Assembly: GCA_009773645.1 (NCBI GenBank)
Contig: WSYB01000042.1
Span: 21,330 to 85,329 of the forward strand
Source: Geobacteraceae bacterium
Lineage (GTDB): Bacteria > Desulfobacterota > Desulfuromonadia > Geobacterales > Geobacteraceae
Direction: 5' to 3'
Length of the DNA stretch: 64,000 nt
The translations under genes and the position numbers were made by a program. How positions within the stretch are numbered: position 1 is the stretch's first letter; each line of letters begins with the position of its first letter. The notes under the pieces are model-generated. The model was given only the letters and a program-made list of their open reading frames with translations, made no database searches and was not told the origin of the DNA. Of the stretch, positions 19,892 to 28,465 are shown piece after piece.

Positions 19892-20047
19892 ATGAAAAAG
19901 GTTCCTGCCTTCCTCCTGATACTCTTTCTCCTCGCCATCGTTTCCTTCTCAACGTGGCAGCTCTTTCTCGGCAATCTCGAAGCTGCTTTCTCAACCATTC
20001 CTTTTCTGATTATTCTGTATTTTTTTGTGATGTCCCGGCGGAGGTAA
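19892..20047 (+). CDS. Small two-helix membrane protein
   Basis: The 51-aa frame encodes two hydrophobic segments (about 5-22 and 32-47) and ends in SRRR, consistent with an inner-membrane hairpin with a cytoplasmic positive tail. A TTGACT/TGTAGT promoter-like pair lies 15-40 bp upstream, but the ribosome site is weak. No family recognised. Confidence 0.5.
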   Translation: MKKVPAFLLILFLLAIVSFSTWQLFLGNLEAAFSTIPFLIILYFFVMSRRR

Positions 20048-20166
20048 AACCGCGCGGCGGGAAAACCGGATTGACCATCCGATAATCTCTCTTGAGAAAA
20101 AGTCCGGCCCAACGAGAAGTGACACAATATGCTGACTAATTCCCCGGAATGCGCTAATCTTATTTC

Positions 20167-21045
20167 ATGCATATGCTCTGGTTTCCCCTAACGTTCCTCT
20201 GCGCCGTTTCACTGGCCACCAGCGACGCCCTGACCAAAAAGGCGCTCGCTGCCCGGTACAACGAATACCTCATTGCCTGGCTCCGGCTCCTTCTGATGCT
20301 CCCTCCCCTCATCGTCCTCCTTCTGGCGGCCCCCCTGCCGCCGCTCGGGCCGGAGTTCTATATGACGATCCTGACCGCCCTCCCCCTCGAACTGGTGGCG
20401 ATCATCCTCTATTTCAAGGCGCTCAAGCTCTCGCCTCTCGGGTTGACGGTCCCTTTCCTTGCGCTGACACCGGTCTTCCTCCTGGTGATACCCTACATTC
20501 TCCTGGGGGAGCGGATATCCCCGACCGGCGGGATCGGCATCCTCCTCATCGCGGCGGGGAGCTATGCCCTCAACGTGCAAAGCCGCAGAGACGGTTTTCT
20601 GGCCCCATTCCGGGCGATCCTCAGGGAACGGGGCTCTCTCTGCATGATCGGGGTCGCCGTCATCTACAGCTTCACCGCAACCCTCAGCAAGAGGGCGATC
20701 TCCGCCTCGTCCCCCCTCTTCTTCGCGGGCCTGTATCCGATCCTGCTGTTCATCTGCCTGACGCCGGTCGCGCTCTGGAAGGGGCGCAAGGACTTGCGGC
20801 TCATGTGCCGGACGGGCATTTTCCGGGCGACCTTGCTCCCTGCTCTCTTCAGCTTCTTGGAGACCATCACCGGCGTGGTTGCCCTGAGCCTCACCAACGT
20901 GGCGTACATGATCGCGGTAAAGCGCCTGAGCCTTCTGATGGGGGTGCTGTACGGACACCTCCTGTTTCGGGAGACCGGTTTGCGGGAGCGGCTCGCGGGG
21001 GGAGGATTGATGGTCGCGGGGGTGGCACTCATCGTGATCGGTTGA
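20167..21045 (+). CDS. EamA/DMT family transporter
   Basis: A 292-aa protein with ten hydrophobic helices in two EamA halves (about 1-135 and 150-290). SDALTKKALAARYNEY near the start, PLGLTVPFLALTPVFLL, and the repeat-like LTNVAYMIAVKRLSLLMGVLYGHLLFRE in the second half are typical of drug/metabolite exporters. Substrate unknown. Single gene; RBS weak. Confidence 0.82.
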   Translation: MHMLWFPLTFLCAVSLATSDALTKKALAARYNEYLIAWLRLLLMLPPLIVLLLAAPLPPLGPEFYMTILTALPLELVAIILYFKALKLSPLGLTVPFLALTPVFLLVIPYILLGERISPTGGIGILLIAAGSYALNVQSRRDGFLAPFRAILRERGSLCMIGVAVIYSFTATLSKRAISASSPLFFAGLYPILLFICLTPVALWKGRKDLRLMCRTGIFRATLLPALFSFLETITGVVALSLTNVAYMIAVKRLSLLMGVLYGHLLFRETGLRERLAGGGLMVAGVALIVIG

Positions 21046-21277
21046 AGATGACGTCGAAACGGCAAGAGTCCGCATCGAGCGGACTCCATTGTCGCCATCG
21101 GCGGGGCGGGAAAACCGGATCGGCTGTGGGGGAGACTCATTCATTTGGAAGGGGAGGCGAATATGTATCGAGCATTCCGCCCGTTTGGGATTATAATTAT
21201 ACCAGAAACACGGAATATAGATTCGCGGTGCCGCTGCACGGCCGAACGTGACGGCACCACTCTCCATGGAGGATACG

Positions 21278-21862
21278 ATGCGTTACCTTGTCAAGTTCCT
21301 TATGCCGGTGCTCCTCCTCATCACCCTTCCCGCCTCTGCTGCAGATATCACCAGCCTGGCCCAATGCGCCACCAAGGTTTTCAAAGAGATCAACCGCACC
21401 CAAAAGTGGACCGGTCAGGCACCCGCCGGATGCCCGGCTCAGGTTGCCGTCGAAAAGCGTGCTGACGGGATCTTCATCACCGTTTGGGCTGTAGAACCCG
21501 CCGCTGACGGTTGGGTCAGGACCGCATTTTCGGCCGCAGCGGGCTACGCCGAGATAGCCGACAAAAAAGCGCTTGCAAAGGCCGCCAGTGATATCATGGC
21601 ACGAGCCGGGCGCCTTGGGCGCTGCCTGGACTCGATCAAGACCGTCAACGACCCGCGTGAATGCCGCAGCCGTGCGACCAAGTCCTATCTCGCCGGCGAG
21701 GTGACCGGGACCGAGAACGACCGGATTATCCGGCTCGACGACAACGGACGCCATACCGTCGTCCAATACTCATTCGGTGACACGTCCGCCACCCCCACCC
21801 CTCCAGCCGATCTCTACGAGAGCACCCCGTTGCCACCCATGATCATCGATCTTCATCGGTGA
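21278..21862 (+). CDS. Hypothetical periplasmic protein
   Basis: The 194-aa product has a clear signal peptide (residues 1-21, ending ASA) and four cysteines (about 28, 51, 115, 129) that could form disulfides. ATG 21278 is chosen because GGAGG sits 6 bp upstream. It ends 11 bp before the convergent DisA_N-like gene. No family recognised. Confidence 0.65.
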   Translation: MRYLVKFLMPVLLLITLPASAADITSLAQCATKVFKEINRTQKWTGQAPAGCPAQVAVEKRADGIFITVWAVEPAADGWVRTAFSAAAGYAEIADKKALAKAASDIMARAGRLGRCLDSIKTVNDPRECRSRATKSYLAGEVTGTENDRIIRLDDNGRHTVVQYSFGDTSATPTPPADLYESTPLPPMIIDLHR

Positions 21863-21872
21863 GGGAGGTCCA

Positions 21873-23147
21873 TCAGCCGAAGCGGTAGACCTGTCTGCCG
21901 TCCTGGTACAACTCGATCGGTCCGTCTTGGGATACCTTGATCACCTTGCCGAAAAAGGATGCGGCACTGGCAGCCGTGGTCCGTCCTCCCCCGGTTACCA
22001 CCTCCCTCGCATGGGAGGTGTCGATAATGAAGCCGGTCTCCAGAAGCTTGCCGCTGCTGCTGAAGACCGTCATGCCGTCAGAGGAGAGAATGCGAAGCAG
22101 GGTTCCCGAATGCTTCAGATCACCGATGGTTCTTCCTTTCACACGGCTGACGAGAAGCCGGCCGATGGGGTCGTCTCCACCCACCGACCCTTTCTTGAGG
22201 GCTGCCAACTGCCGCGCCCCCCGGTTATAGATGAGGATCACCGTGCCGTGCCGGATCTTGGAAAGCGCGTAAACCGTCCAGAGCAGATCATCGACGGAAC
22301 TCTCATCGATGCTGCCGGCCAGAAACGACCGGACAATATCGGGGTCGAAGATAGCCCAGACTCCTTTCCGCCGCACCAGGAGCTTGTCGGGGCTGATCAT
22401 CACCTCAATCTCCGATGCCTCGTTCACCGTCACGGCAAATGCTCCCGTCCCGGCGTTCCTGACGAGGGAGAAGAGCTCCCGCTGCGTTATCCGCTCCACG
22501 TCGTTGTGGTTTTCGGTGTCGCTGGTCCTGATCGCACCGGTTACCTGCATCAGGATGTTCGCCACGAAGAACAGGTTGTTTCCGTCGATGAAGCGGTAGG
22601 CGAGAGGATTCTTGAAAAAATTGTCAGAGATGGCCTGGGAAGGCTGCAGGGTGATCAGGGTATGCTTCCGGTACCGGATCAGCTTGCGGAGTTCGGGGAG
22701 GGTGGTGCGGTGGACAAGGAAGCCGGTGGTGGCCGGTTTTCCCTCGTAGCGCTGGTAGGAGAGGTTCTTGAGGAGCTGGATCAACTGCTGGATCGGCCAG
22801 AAGGCCTTCCGATGGTCCCCCCGGAGCGCGCGTGCCACCGTGATGTCCATGATGGATGCAAGCAGCGCCGTCCGGAAGTGGGCCGTGTAACCTTCCTGGC
22901 GGAAGCCGGCATACAGGGCCGCAAAAGCGGTCAGGAGTTCCCGGCAGAAGACCTCTTCGGTACCGGTGAACGGGAGCGCCTCTCGCCTGGCAGTGAAGAG
23001 GTAGGGACGACCCTCGATCGCAATGACCTCCCGGATAAAGGTCGCTTCCGTCTTTTCCCCTGCTCCGCCAAGGGCGAGATCCACCTCAGCCCCCCCGAGA
23101 AAAGAGTGGATGTTCCCTCTGATGGCGTCGAACACAGTAATCGGCAT
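21873..23147 (-). CDS. DisA_N (diadenylate cyclase)-like protein, divergent
   Basis: A 424-aa protein. The last 140 residues follow the DisA_N/DAC pattern: a helix with SVDDLLWTVYALSKIRHGTVILI, then LLRILSSDGMTVFSSSGKLLETGFII (equivalent of the DGAVII...I.AAG strand pair), then GGGRTTAASAASFFGKVIKVSQDGPIEL, where the RHRAA...VVSEETGxIS motif is expected. The DGA is DGM and RHR is RTT, so known catalytic residues are altered. The N-terminal 280 residues are unrecognised, with a region EIEVMISPDKLLVRRKGVWAIFDPD just before the domain. No membrane segments. It may be an inactive nucleotide sensor or a variant cyclase. Confidence 0.55.
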   Translation of the reverse strand: MPITVFDAIRGNIHSFLGGAEVDLALGGAGEKTEATFIREVIAIEGRPYLFTARREALPFTGTEEVFCRELLTAFAALYAGFRQEGYTAHFRTALLASIMDITVARALRGDHRKAFWPIQQLIQLLKNLSYQRYEGKPATTGFLVHRTTLPELRKLIRYRKHTLITLQPSQAISDNFFKNPLAYRFIDGNNLFFVANILMQVTGAIRTSDTENHNDVERITQRELFSLVRNAGTGAFAVTVNEASEIEVMISPDKLLVRRKGVWAIFDPDIVRSFLAGSIDESSVDDLLWTVYALSKIRHGTVILIYNRGARQLAALKKGSVGGDDPIGRLLVSRVKGRTIGDLKHSGTLLRILSSDGMTVFSSSGKLLETGFIIDTSHAREVVTGGGRTTAASAASFFGKVIKVSQDGPIELYQDGRQVYRFG

Positions 23148-23225
23148 GGTCGCTCCGCGTCGCGTGATTTGTACGGTGCATTATAGCAGCAACGGGACGA
23201 AGGGACAATTATGTGATTCGTGCCC

Positions 23226-24371
23226 TTACTGGTACTGGATGTAGATCGGCTTCGGGTCCAGCTTGAGCAGGTCCTGCGGCGTCATCAGCGGGTCACCCTT
23301 CTTCGTGTCGTTATGATAGAACAGCTTGAACCCGGTGAACTGCACCGGCTCGGACACCACGTAATCCTTGTACGAGTCCCGCTTCAGCCAGGGGGCACCC
23401 CAGCCGTCCATGTGCATGACCATCTGCACCTCGGGACGCAACACGATGCTCCGGGCATTAGTGACGCCGTTGCGCGTGAACCGGTGCACCGTCAGCACCT
23501 TCGGGGGGAGATTATACTTCTTCACCAGGTCGCGGAGATACCCTGAAACGTAGTTTATGTCAGCCGCGTCGTAGGTGCCGATCTTAGTCCCCGGCTTCTT
23601 CCGGCTCTTGATCAGGTTGAACTCCGGGTCTATGCCCAGGTGCACGTCAGGATTCTTCAGGAGCCACTCGAAACGCGGCAGGATGGCCCGGATGTCGTCA
23701 TGGCCGGTCTGGATATCGATGAACAGCAGGGCGTTCGCCTCCTTGGCCCACCCGTACACCTGGTTGATGACGGCATCCGGCATGACCATCCGGTACTTGC
23801 CGGCCTTGCCGGGTTCACCCTGCGCCACCACCGCGATCAGGTGAAGGGCGGGCTGCACGGGCACCAACGGATCCGCCTTCTCCCACCGGGCCGCCTCCCC
23901 CTTCAGCCGCCGCAGCATCTCGTCCTTTGGATACTCGCCCAGTGCTCCCATCCGCTTGGAAAGCGGGTTGCCGTAGTAGGCCACAATGCGCTTCCGGGGC
24001 AGGATCGACCCCGGCAGCGGTGCGGGACAGTTCACCGGCCAGCCGCACTTTTTTGCATAAGCGGGGTCCTCCCCCGCCTTGTACTGTACCTTGGGCGCGG
24101 CAGCAGCCTTTGCAGCAGAACTCGCGTTGGCGAAGGCCTTGTCATTGGTGCGGGTTGCCGTAGTCTTCGGCGCGAAGCTCGCCGCCTCAGGGGCTGCGGA
24201 AACTGCGTTCTCCTTCTTTACGGTTTCGGCCGCCGCCCCATTGCGGGTCTGGGCATCCGGCTGGTGTGCCTTGTCGTCAGCACAGCTCGCCAGGGCGAGC
24301 GGCAGAGCAAGAAAAGCCAGCATCAGAAATGTAAACGTCCGGGTTGACAGAGAAGAGCGCAGGTGATTCAC
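23226..24371 (-). CDS. Large exported lipoprotein, unknown function
   Basis: The 381-aa protein starts at a GTG (24369-24371) behind AAGGGG. A lipobox (ALASC) near residue 30 gives a mature lipoprotein with an Ala/Thr/Lys-rich linker (about 31-105) and a globular domain (about 110-381). The globular part has RIVAYYGNPLSKRMGAL, PALHLIAVVAQ, LLFIDIQTGHDDIRAILPRF, HLGIDPEF and MVMHMDGWG, an alternation of strands and acidic loop ends that looks like a TIM barrel similar to glycoside hydrolases; acidic residues in DIQTGHDD and GIDPEF are candidate catalytic ones. No assignment of substrate. Confidence 0.6.
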   Translation of the reverse strand: MNHLRSSLSTRTFTFLMLAFLALPLALASCADDKAHQPDAQTRNGAAAETVKKENAVSAAPEAASFAPKTTATRTNDKAFANASSAAKAAAAPKVQYKAGEDPAYAKKCGWPVNCPAPLPGSILPRKRIVAYYGNPLSKRMGALGEYPKDEMLRRLKGEAARWEKADPLVPVQPALHLIAVVAQGEPGKAGKYRMVMPDAVINQVYGWAKEANALLFIDIQTGHDDIRAILPRFEWLLKNPDVHLGIDPEFNLIKSRKKPGTKIGTYDAADINYVSGYLRDLVKKYNLPPKVLTVHRFTRNGVTNARSIVLRPEVQMVMHMDGWGAPWLKRDSYKDYVVSEPVQFTGFKLFYHNDTKKGDPLMTPQDLLKLDPKPIYIQYQ

Positions 24372-24772
24372 AATGTACCCCTTCGAAAAGCGGTGCACGC
24401 CGGCGCTTGTTGTTCCTGATGACGCAATCGCAGTAATTGCGCTGCCAAAAGGAAAGGCCGGGCGAGGACCGCATGATGTTGATGTGCCTGCTTGAGGCGG
24501 AATTAAACGAACCGATGACGGCGCCAAAATAACATCACGTGCGCCATGTAAGGCAGGGCGTGCCGTGTCCGTGGGCCTTCACAAACAAATTGGGAAGGCT
24601 TCCGGGTGATAGTAACCTTTCTTCCATTCCAGTGTCAAGTGCGGGAATGCTTTGGGCCGGGAAAATCCCGGCGGGGAGAATCGGCCTTGCAAAAAATGAC
24701 TTTATATTGTAGTAGGATGGAATTGCTGCGCCACTCCCCTCCCCCACATGTCACGACATGGAGGATTACCCC

Positions 24773-26050
24773 ATGACTTCCGATTACTACGACGTCATCA
24801 TCGTCGGCACCGGCCCGGCAGCTCTCGGCGCCGCGTTCCATCTCACCGACGCCGCCACCTCCCTCTCCATTCTCATGGTCGACCGGGACAGGATCTGTTC
24901 CGGCGGCTTGCTTAACGACTGTAAGCAGAACTACTCGTACCCCATAGGCTTTGCCGCGGAGAACTGGACCAGGGAGGAGGCCGAGCGGCTCCTGCCGCTG
25001 GTAGAGGAGAAGCTGCAGCCGGTTTTCAAGGAGAAACAGAACGTGGAGGTCTACCAGAAGCGGGCGGAGCGGATTGGGGTCAGCCTGCTCGACGTGCGCC
25101 AGGCCCACGTCGGTACCGACCGGAGCAGGCTTCTGATCCAGCGCCTCATGTCCGAGCTCAGCGCCCGCGGGGTGCATATCCTCCTGGAGAAGGAGGTGAC
25201 CGACGTCTTCGACGATGCCGACTGGTCGGGGATCACCATCGCCGGGGCGGAAAAGGTTCGCGGGGGAAAGGTGATCGTCGCGCCGGGGCGGAAGGGGTTC
25301 AGCTTCCTCCAGAGAATCATGGAGCGGATGGGGATCGGCTGCATCGACAATATCGTCGATGTCGGCATCCGCCTGGAAACCACGCTGAACAACTACCCCA
25401 TCGTCAACGATTATTACGACCCGAAGTTTTACTTCCCCGACGGGGTGCGGACCTTCTGCACCAACTCGGGACATGCGCGGGTGACAATCGAACGCTACCA
25501 TGAGTTCAATCTGGTCAACGGCCACGCCTTCTCCGAGGAGCAGGCGGGGAACAACCTGGTGAATTTCGCCCTCCTCAAGACCATCGGGCTGAAAGACCCG
25601 GTGAGGAGCGGGCAGCAGATGGCCGTTTTCCTCGGGAGGCTGGCCCATGAGATCGGCGGCGGCAAACCGCTCATGCAGCGGGTGGGGGATTTCCGCATGG
25701 GGAAGCGCTCAACGGCGGAGACCTTCAACAACGATCTTTACTCGTTCCGCCCCACCTGCCCCGTCACCGCTGGGGACCTGGGGCTCGCGGTACCGGCCAA
25801 GATCATGCGTCACATCTGGGCGGCGATGAAGAAGCTCGACACCATCGTCCCCGGCATCCTCCACCCGAGTACCATCATGTACTACCCGGAGATCAAGATG
25901 TATGCGAACAAGCCCTCGTTCCTCGACCGCTATTTCCGGGTAAGCGGGCATCTCTACATGGTCGGCGACGGCGCTGGGACCTCGCGCGGGATAACCGGCG
26001 CCTGGGCAAGCGGCATCAGGGCTGCTGAGGGGATTTTGCGCTGTATGTGA
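24773..26050 (+). CDS. FAD-dependent oxidoreductase
   Basis: A 425-aa flavoprotein. YDVIIVGTGPAALGAAFHL at the N-terminus is the FAD-binding GxGxxA/G fold; a second glycine-rich segment GGKVIVAPGRKG and the C-terminal YMVGDGAGTSRGITGAWASGIRAAEGI (FAD ribityl binding) match the long-chain FAD dehydrogenase-like group, close to proteins often labelled uncharacterised FAD-dependent dehydrogenases. The ATG at 24773 has GGAGGA 8 bp upstream. Partner redox protein not seen nearby. Confidence 0.82.
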   Translation: MTSDYYDVIIVGTGPAALGAAFHLTDAATSLSILMVDRDRICSGGLLNDCKQNYSYPIGFAAENWTREEAERLLPLVEEKLQPVFKEKQNVEVYQKRAERIGVSLLDVRQAHVGTDRSRLLIQRLMSELSARGVHILLEKEVTDVFDDADWSGITIAGAEKVRGGKVIVAPGRKGFSFLQRIMERMGIGCIDNIVDVGIRLETTLNNYPIVNDYYDPKFYFPDGVRTFCTNSGHARVTIERYHEFNLVNGHAFSEEQAGNNLVNFALLKTIGLKDPVRSGQQMAVFLGRLAHEIGGGKPLMQRVGDFRMGKRSTAETFNNDLYSFRPTCPVTAGDLGLAVPAKIMRHIWAAMKKLDTIVPGILHPSTIMYYPEIKMYANKPSFLDRYFRVSGHLYMVGDGAGTSRGITGAWASGIRAAEGILRCM

Positions 26051-26292
26051 TGCCCCTGTGGCAGCTCATTGCCGATGCGGACGGCCGGGCGGGCGGCGGC
26101 AGGCCATTGCATATGTGCAACCAGATACCCTACCGGTTCCTTAATCTTCTTTCTCTAACCCCCCTGGCCTTATAACTGCCTCCCTCCAATCCCGCGAGAC
26201 ACCCCGTCAAATTATTCTTGCATCCACATTTAAATAGCCTTAGCATAATTAGATAAATTTTATTATAATAATTTATATGTCTACTGAGTAAG

Positions 26293-26504
26293 CTAGGAGT
26301 CTTTCGGACTTAAAAATCGTAGCGAAAATTCGACTGGTCGAGGACAGATTTTGTCGATTTTGCAGGTCAATAGTTGTTCTATTGACCAAGAAAGCGGCGA
26401 AATTTTGCAGGTCAATAGTTGTTCTATTGACCAAGAAAGCGGCGAAATATGAACCGTCCAGGCGGATTTGCAGTAGATTTCCTTTAAGTCCGACAGCCTC
26501 CTAG
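26293..26504. mobile_element. MITE-like inverted-repeat element
   Basis: A 212-bp stretch flanked by 19-bp inverted repeats (CTAGGAGtCTtTCGGACTT left, its complement right, 17 of 19 matching), with looser complementarity continuing inward. Inside are two tandem 45-bp units (26357-26401, 26402-26446), each holding a perfect hairpin GGTCAATAG-TTGTT-CTATTGACC. It carries no gene. The preceding gap 26051-26292 is AT-rich with nothing recognised. Confidence 0.6.
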
Positions 26505-26532
26505 GGGATTAATTTTTTGAGGTCCGCACTAT

Positions 26533-27987
26533 ATGAATACAAGCGTTAAAACCGCGGTAATGCTTCTTTTGCTTTCCTTCGTCCTGTTTTCCTTGTTTTT
26601 CATGAAAAAATCCGACAGGCGGATATATCCTGTTCTCGGAATAGACGTGCTTCAAAACGTCGGGGTCTTTGAGGATCACATGGACGCATTGGAGCACTGG
26701 GCTGAAAAAGGGATCAGAAATGCCGTGCTTGTGAATATTGACGCACATGACGATCTGAAAAGAGTTGCGCCTGAAAAAATGGAAGAGTTGAAGGCTGCAT
26801 ATCACCATAAAGTAAAGGAGCCCCGGACCTCAGAGATCGGTCAGGACGTTTACGCGCCGGTAACGAACGGTAATTTTATCCATGCCGCGGCAAAACTCGG
26901 AATCGTCAAAAAGGTGATCTGGATAGTTCCATCTTCCTATAATCTTTTTTCAGATTCGGGCAGTCAGTTGGCGCAGCTGCTGAAGATGTACGGATTTCCT
27001 GATGAAGACATAAAAACCTTCAGGATAAAAAACGGGTGCTTCATTGGTGATACGGACGGGATACCACTTGTCATATGCGATATCGGGTCCCTGCCGAATC
27101 TGAACGAGCCGATTCTTCTCAGCATAGATGTGGATTTCTTCCCGTCGATCAGTAATGATAATCTCAAAATCACCAACTCCGTGAAACAGACTTTCAGCGC
27201 ATTATTCAATAAAGGATACGCGATCCGGGATGCCGTCGTTGCATACTCGGTGAACGAGGGTTTTCTGGGCACCTGTTACAGGTGGGTCGGTGATCTGGTC
27301 AGCGACATCCTCAGGCAACCCGGCATCATCTCACATGCTGCACTGCCGGACCGTTATTCTGTTCTGCAGAGGGCGGATCTGCTGCTTGTGATGGAGAGAT
27401 TTGACGATTTGCTGAATTACTTTTCGCCTTTTCTCACAAGGGATGGAATTGATCCCGCAATCCTCATGTACGCCGCAAAGGCCTACCAGAGGCTCGGCGA
27501 GATGGAAAAATCGTTCCGGTGCGCCGAAAGGGCCTGTCTCGCCGAAAATACTTACTGTTATGGGCTGCCGGAACTAGGAAGCATTGTATTGGATGAAAGA
27601 GGACTTGATGCGGCTGAGAGATTTTTTGTAAGGGGATATGACCTCCGTCCGAAAATGGACCATGGTCAATTCAGGTTTGCGATGGCCCTGAAAGAATCAG
27701 GGAGAGCCGCGGACGCCATTACATACTTTAACGTTTTCAGGGACCGCTTCGGCTCGTTTCCCGTTGACTTTTACATAGCCGAAACTTTTCTTCTCATGGG
27801 AGATGAGACGTCGGCCATGAGATATTATGACAGCGGCAGGACGGAACTGGTTAAGAACCCTTCCGTGCTGGCAGGTTTTGGCAATTTCAAGACGATCGAA
27901 AAGGCTGCAAAATTTTATGAACAAAAGGGCTTTGGAAGATACGCCTCGGAGCTTAGAGAAAGTATTAAATTTATGGATATGAGATAA
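26533..27987 (+). CDS. Arginase-fold (UPF0489-like) protein with TPR-like C-terminus
   Basis: A 484-aa protein with an N-terminal membrane anchor (about 8-24), then an arginase/deacetylase-like domain (about 30-285): DHMDALEHW, VNIDAHDDL and LLSIDVDFF correspond to the metal-binding DxHxD and DxD loops of the ureohydrolase fold and to UPF0489 family text. Residues about 310-470 form helical pairs (MYAAKAYQRLGEMEKSFRCAERA, GQFRFAMALKESGRAADAI) typical of TPR repeats. Codons are visibly more AT-rich than in the neighbours, suggesting acquisition. It probably sits on the inner-membrane surface; substrate unknown. Confidence 0.6.
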   Translation: MNTSVKTAVMLLLLSFVLFSLFFMKKSDRRIYPVLGIDVLQNVGVFEDHMDALEHWAEKGIRNAVLVNIDAHDDLKRVAPEKMEELKAAYHHKVKEPRTSEIGQDVYAPVTNGNFIHAAAKLGIVKKVIWIVPSSYNLFSDSGSQLAQLLKMYGFPDEDIKTFRIKNGCFIGDTDGIPLVICDIGSLPNLNEPILLSIDVDFFPSISNDNLKITNSVKQTFSALFNKGYAIRDAVVAYSVNEGFLGTCYRWVGDLVSDILRQPGIISHAALPDRYSVLQRADLLLVMERFDDLLNYFSPFLTRDGIDPAILMYAAKAYQRLGEMEKSFRCAERACLAENTYCYGLPELGSIVLDERGLDAAERFFVRGYDLRPKMDHGQFRFAMALKESGRAADAITYFNVFRDRFGSFPVDFYIAETFLLMGDETSAMRYYDSGRTELVKNPSVLAGFGNFKTIEKAAKFYEQKGFGRYASELRESIKFMDMR

Positions 27988-28032
27988 AGAAATAATGGTA
28001 CACTCTATCCCGGTCTGGGAGAGGTGTCGGTA

Positions 28033-28206
28033 ATGTTTGAGCAACAGTATAACGATGAGATGGAAGCCGAAGTAAAACGTCTTGAAGCACAGCAGCGGGC
28101 CGTTGCCACAGGGCACCCTGAATGGACAAATGCCTGTGCAGCCTGCGGGTGCGAGTTACCCTCGGTAGATACGGATATGTGTGACCCGTGTAAACTGAAA
28201 AGGTAG
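28033..28206 (+). CDS. Small zinc-ribbon-type protein
   Basis: The 57-aa protein begins at ATG 28033 behind GAGAGG. A helical N-terminal half (about 1-30) is followed by CAACGC...CDPC, two CxxC pairs spaced as in zinc ribbons. It converges with another tiny gene at 28216. No known family. Confidence 0.6.
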   Translation: MFEQQYNDEMEAEVKRLEAQQRAVATGHPEWTNACAACGCELPSVDTDMCDPCKLKR

Positions 28207-28226
28207 GCACATCCCCTACCCTTTTC
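28197..28226. terminator. Bidirectional terminator
   Basis: AAAAGGTAGG pairs with CCTACCCTTTT between two convergent small genes. Confidence 0.6.
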
Positions 28227-28377
28227 GTCCTTTACGGCCGGCCAGTATCTTGCCGTGCGGGGTGATGACATGGGCGTTGCGATTGACGGCGCGACGGATC
28301 ATAAGCTCGTGCTTCCCGTGCATGGCCATCCGCGCCATACGCCGTGACATTATCGTCGGGCTTTTCGTGCCCCTCAT
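28216..28377 (-). CDS. Small basic protein
   Basis: The 53-aa frame begins at ATG 28375-28377 with a perfect AAAGGAGGT 7 bp upstream. The product is rich in Arg, Lys, His and Met (ends RKGRKG), with estimated strong positive charge, as in small nucleic-acid-binding or ribosome-associated proteins. No family recognised. Confidence 0.6.
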   Translation of the reverse strand: MRGTKSPTIMSRRMARMAMHGKHELMIRRAVNRNAHVITPHGKILAGRKGRKG

Positions 28378-28465
28378 GAATGCCACCTCCTTTCATTCAC
28401 TCTGTAATAATAGTATACCATAATTCCCTGGCACCTGATGCCGGCATTCCCTCTATTGTTTCCGA

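Noticed and set aside
20209..21267. 352-aa antisense frame across the EamA gene
   Set aside because: Shadow frame rich in Arg/Gln/Glu opposite a hydrophobic gene.
26341..26446. CRISPR-like repeat pair
   Set aside because: Only two directly adjacent 45-bp units with no spacers between and internal hairpins; not an array, and no cas genes.
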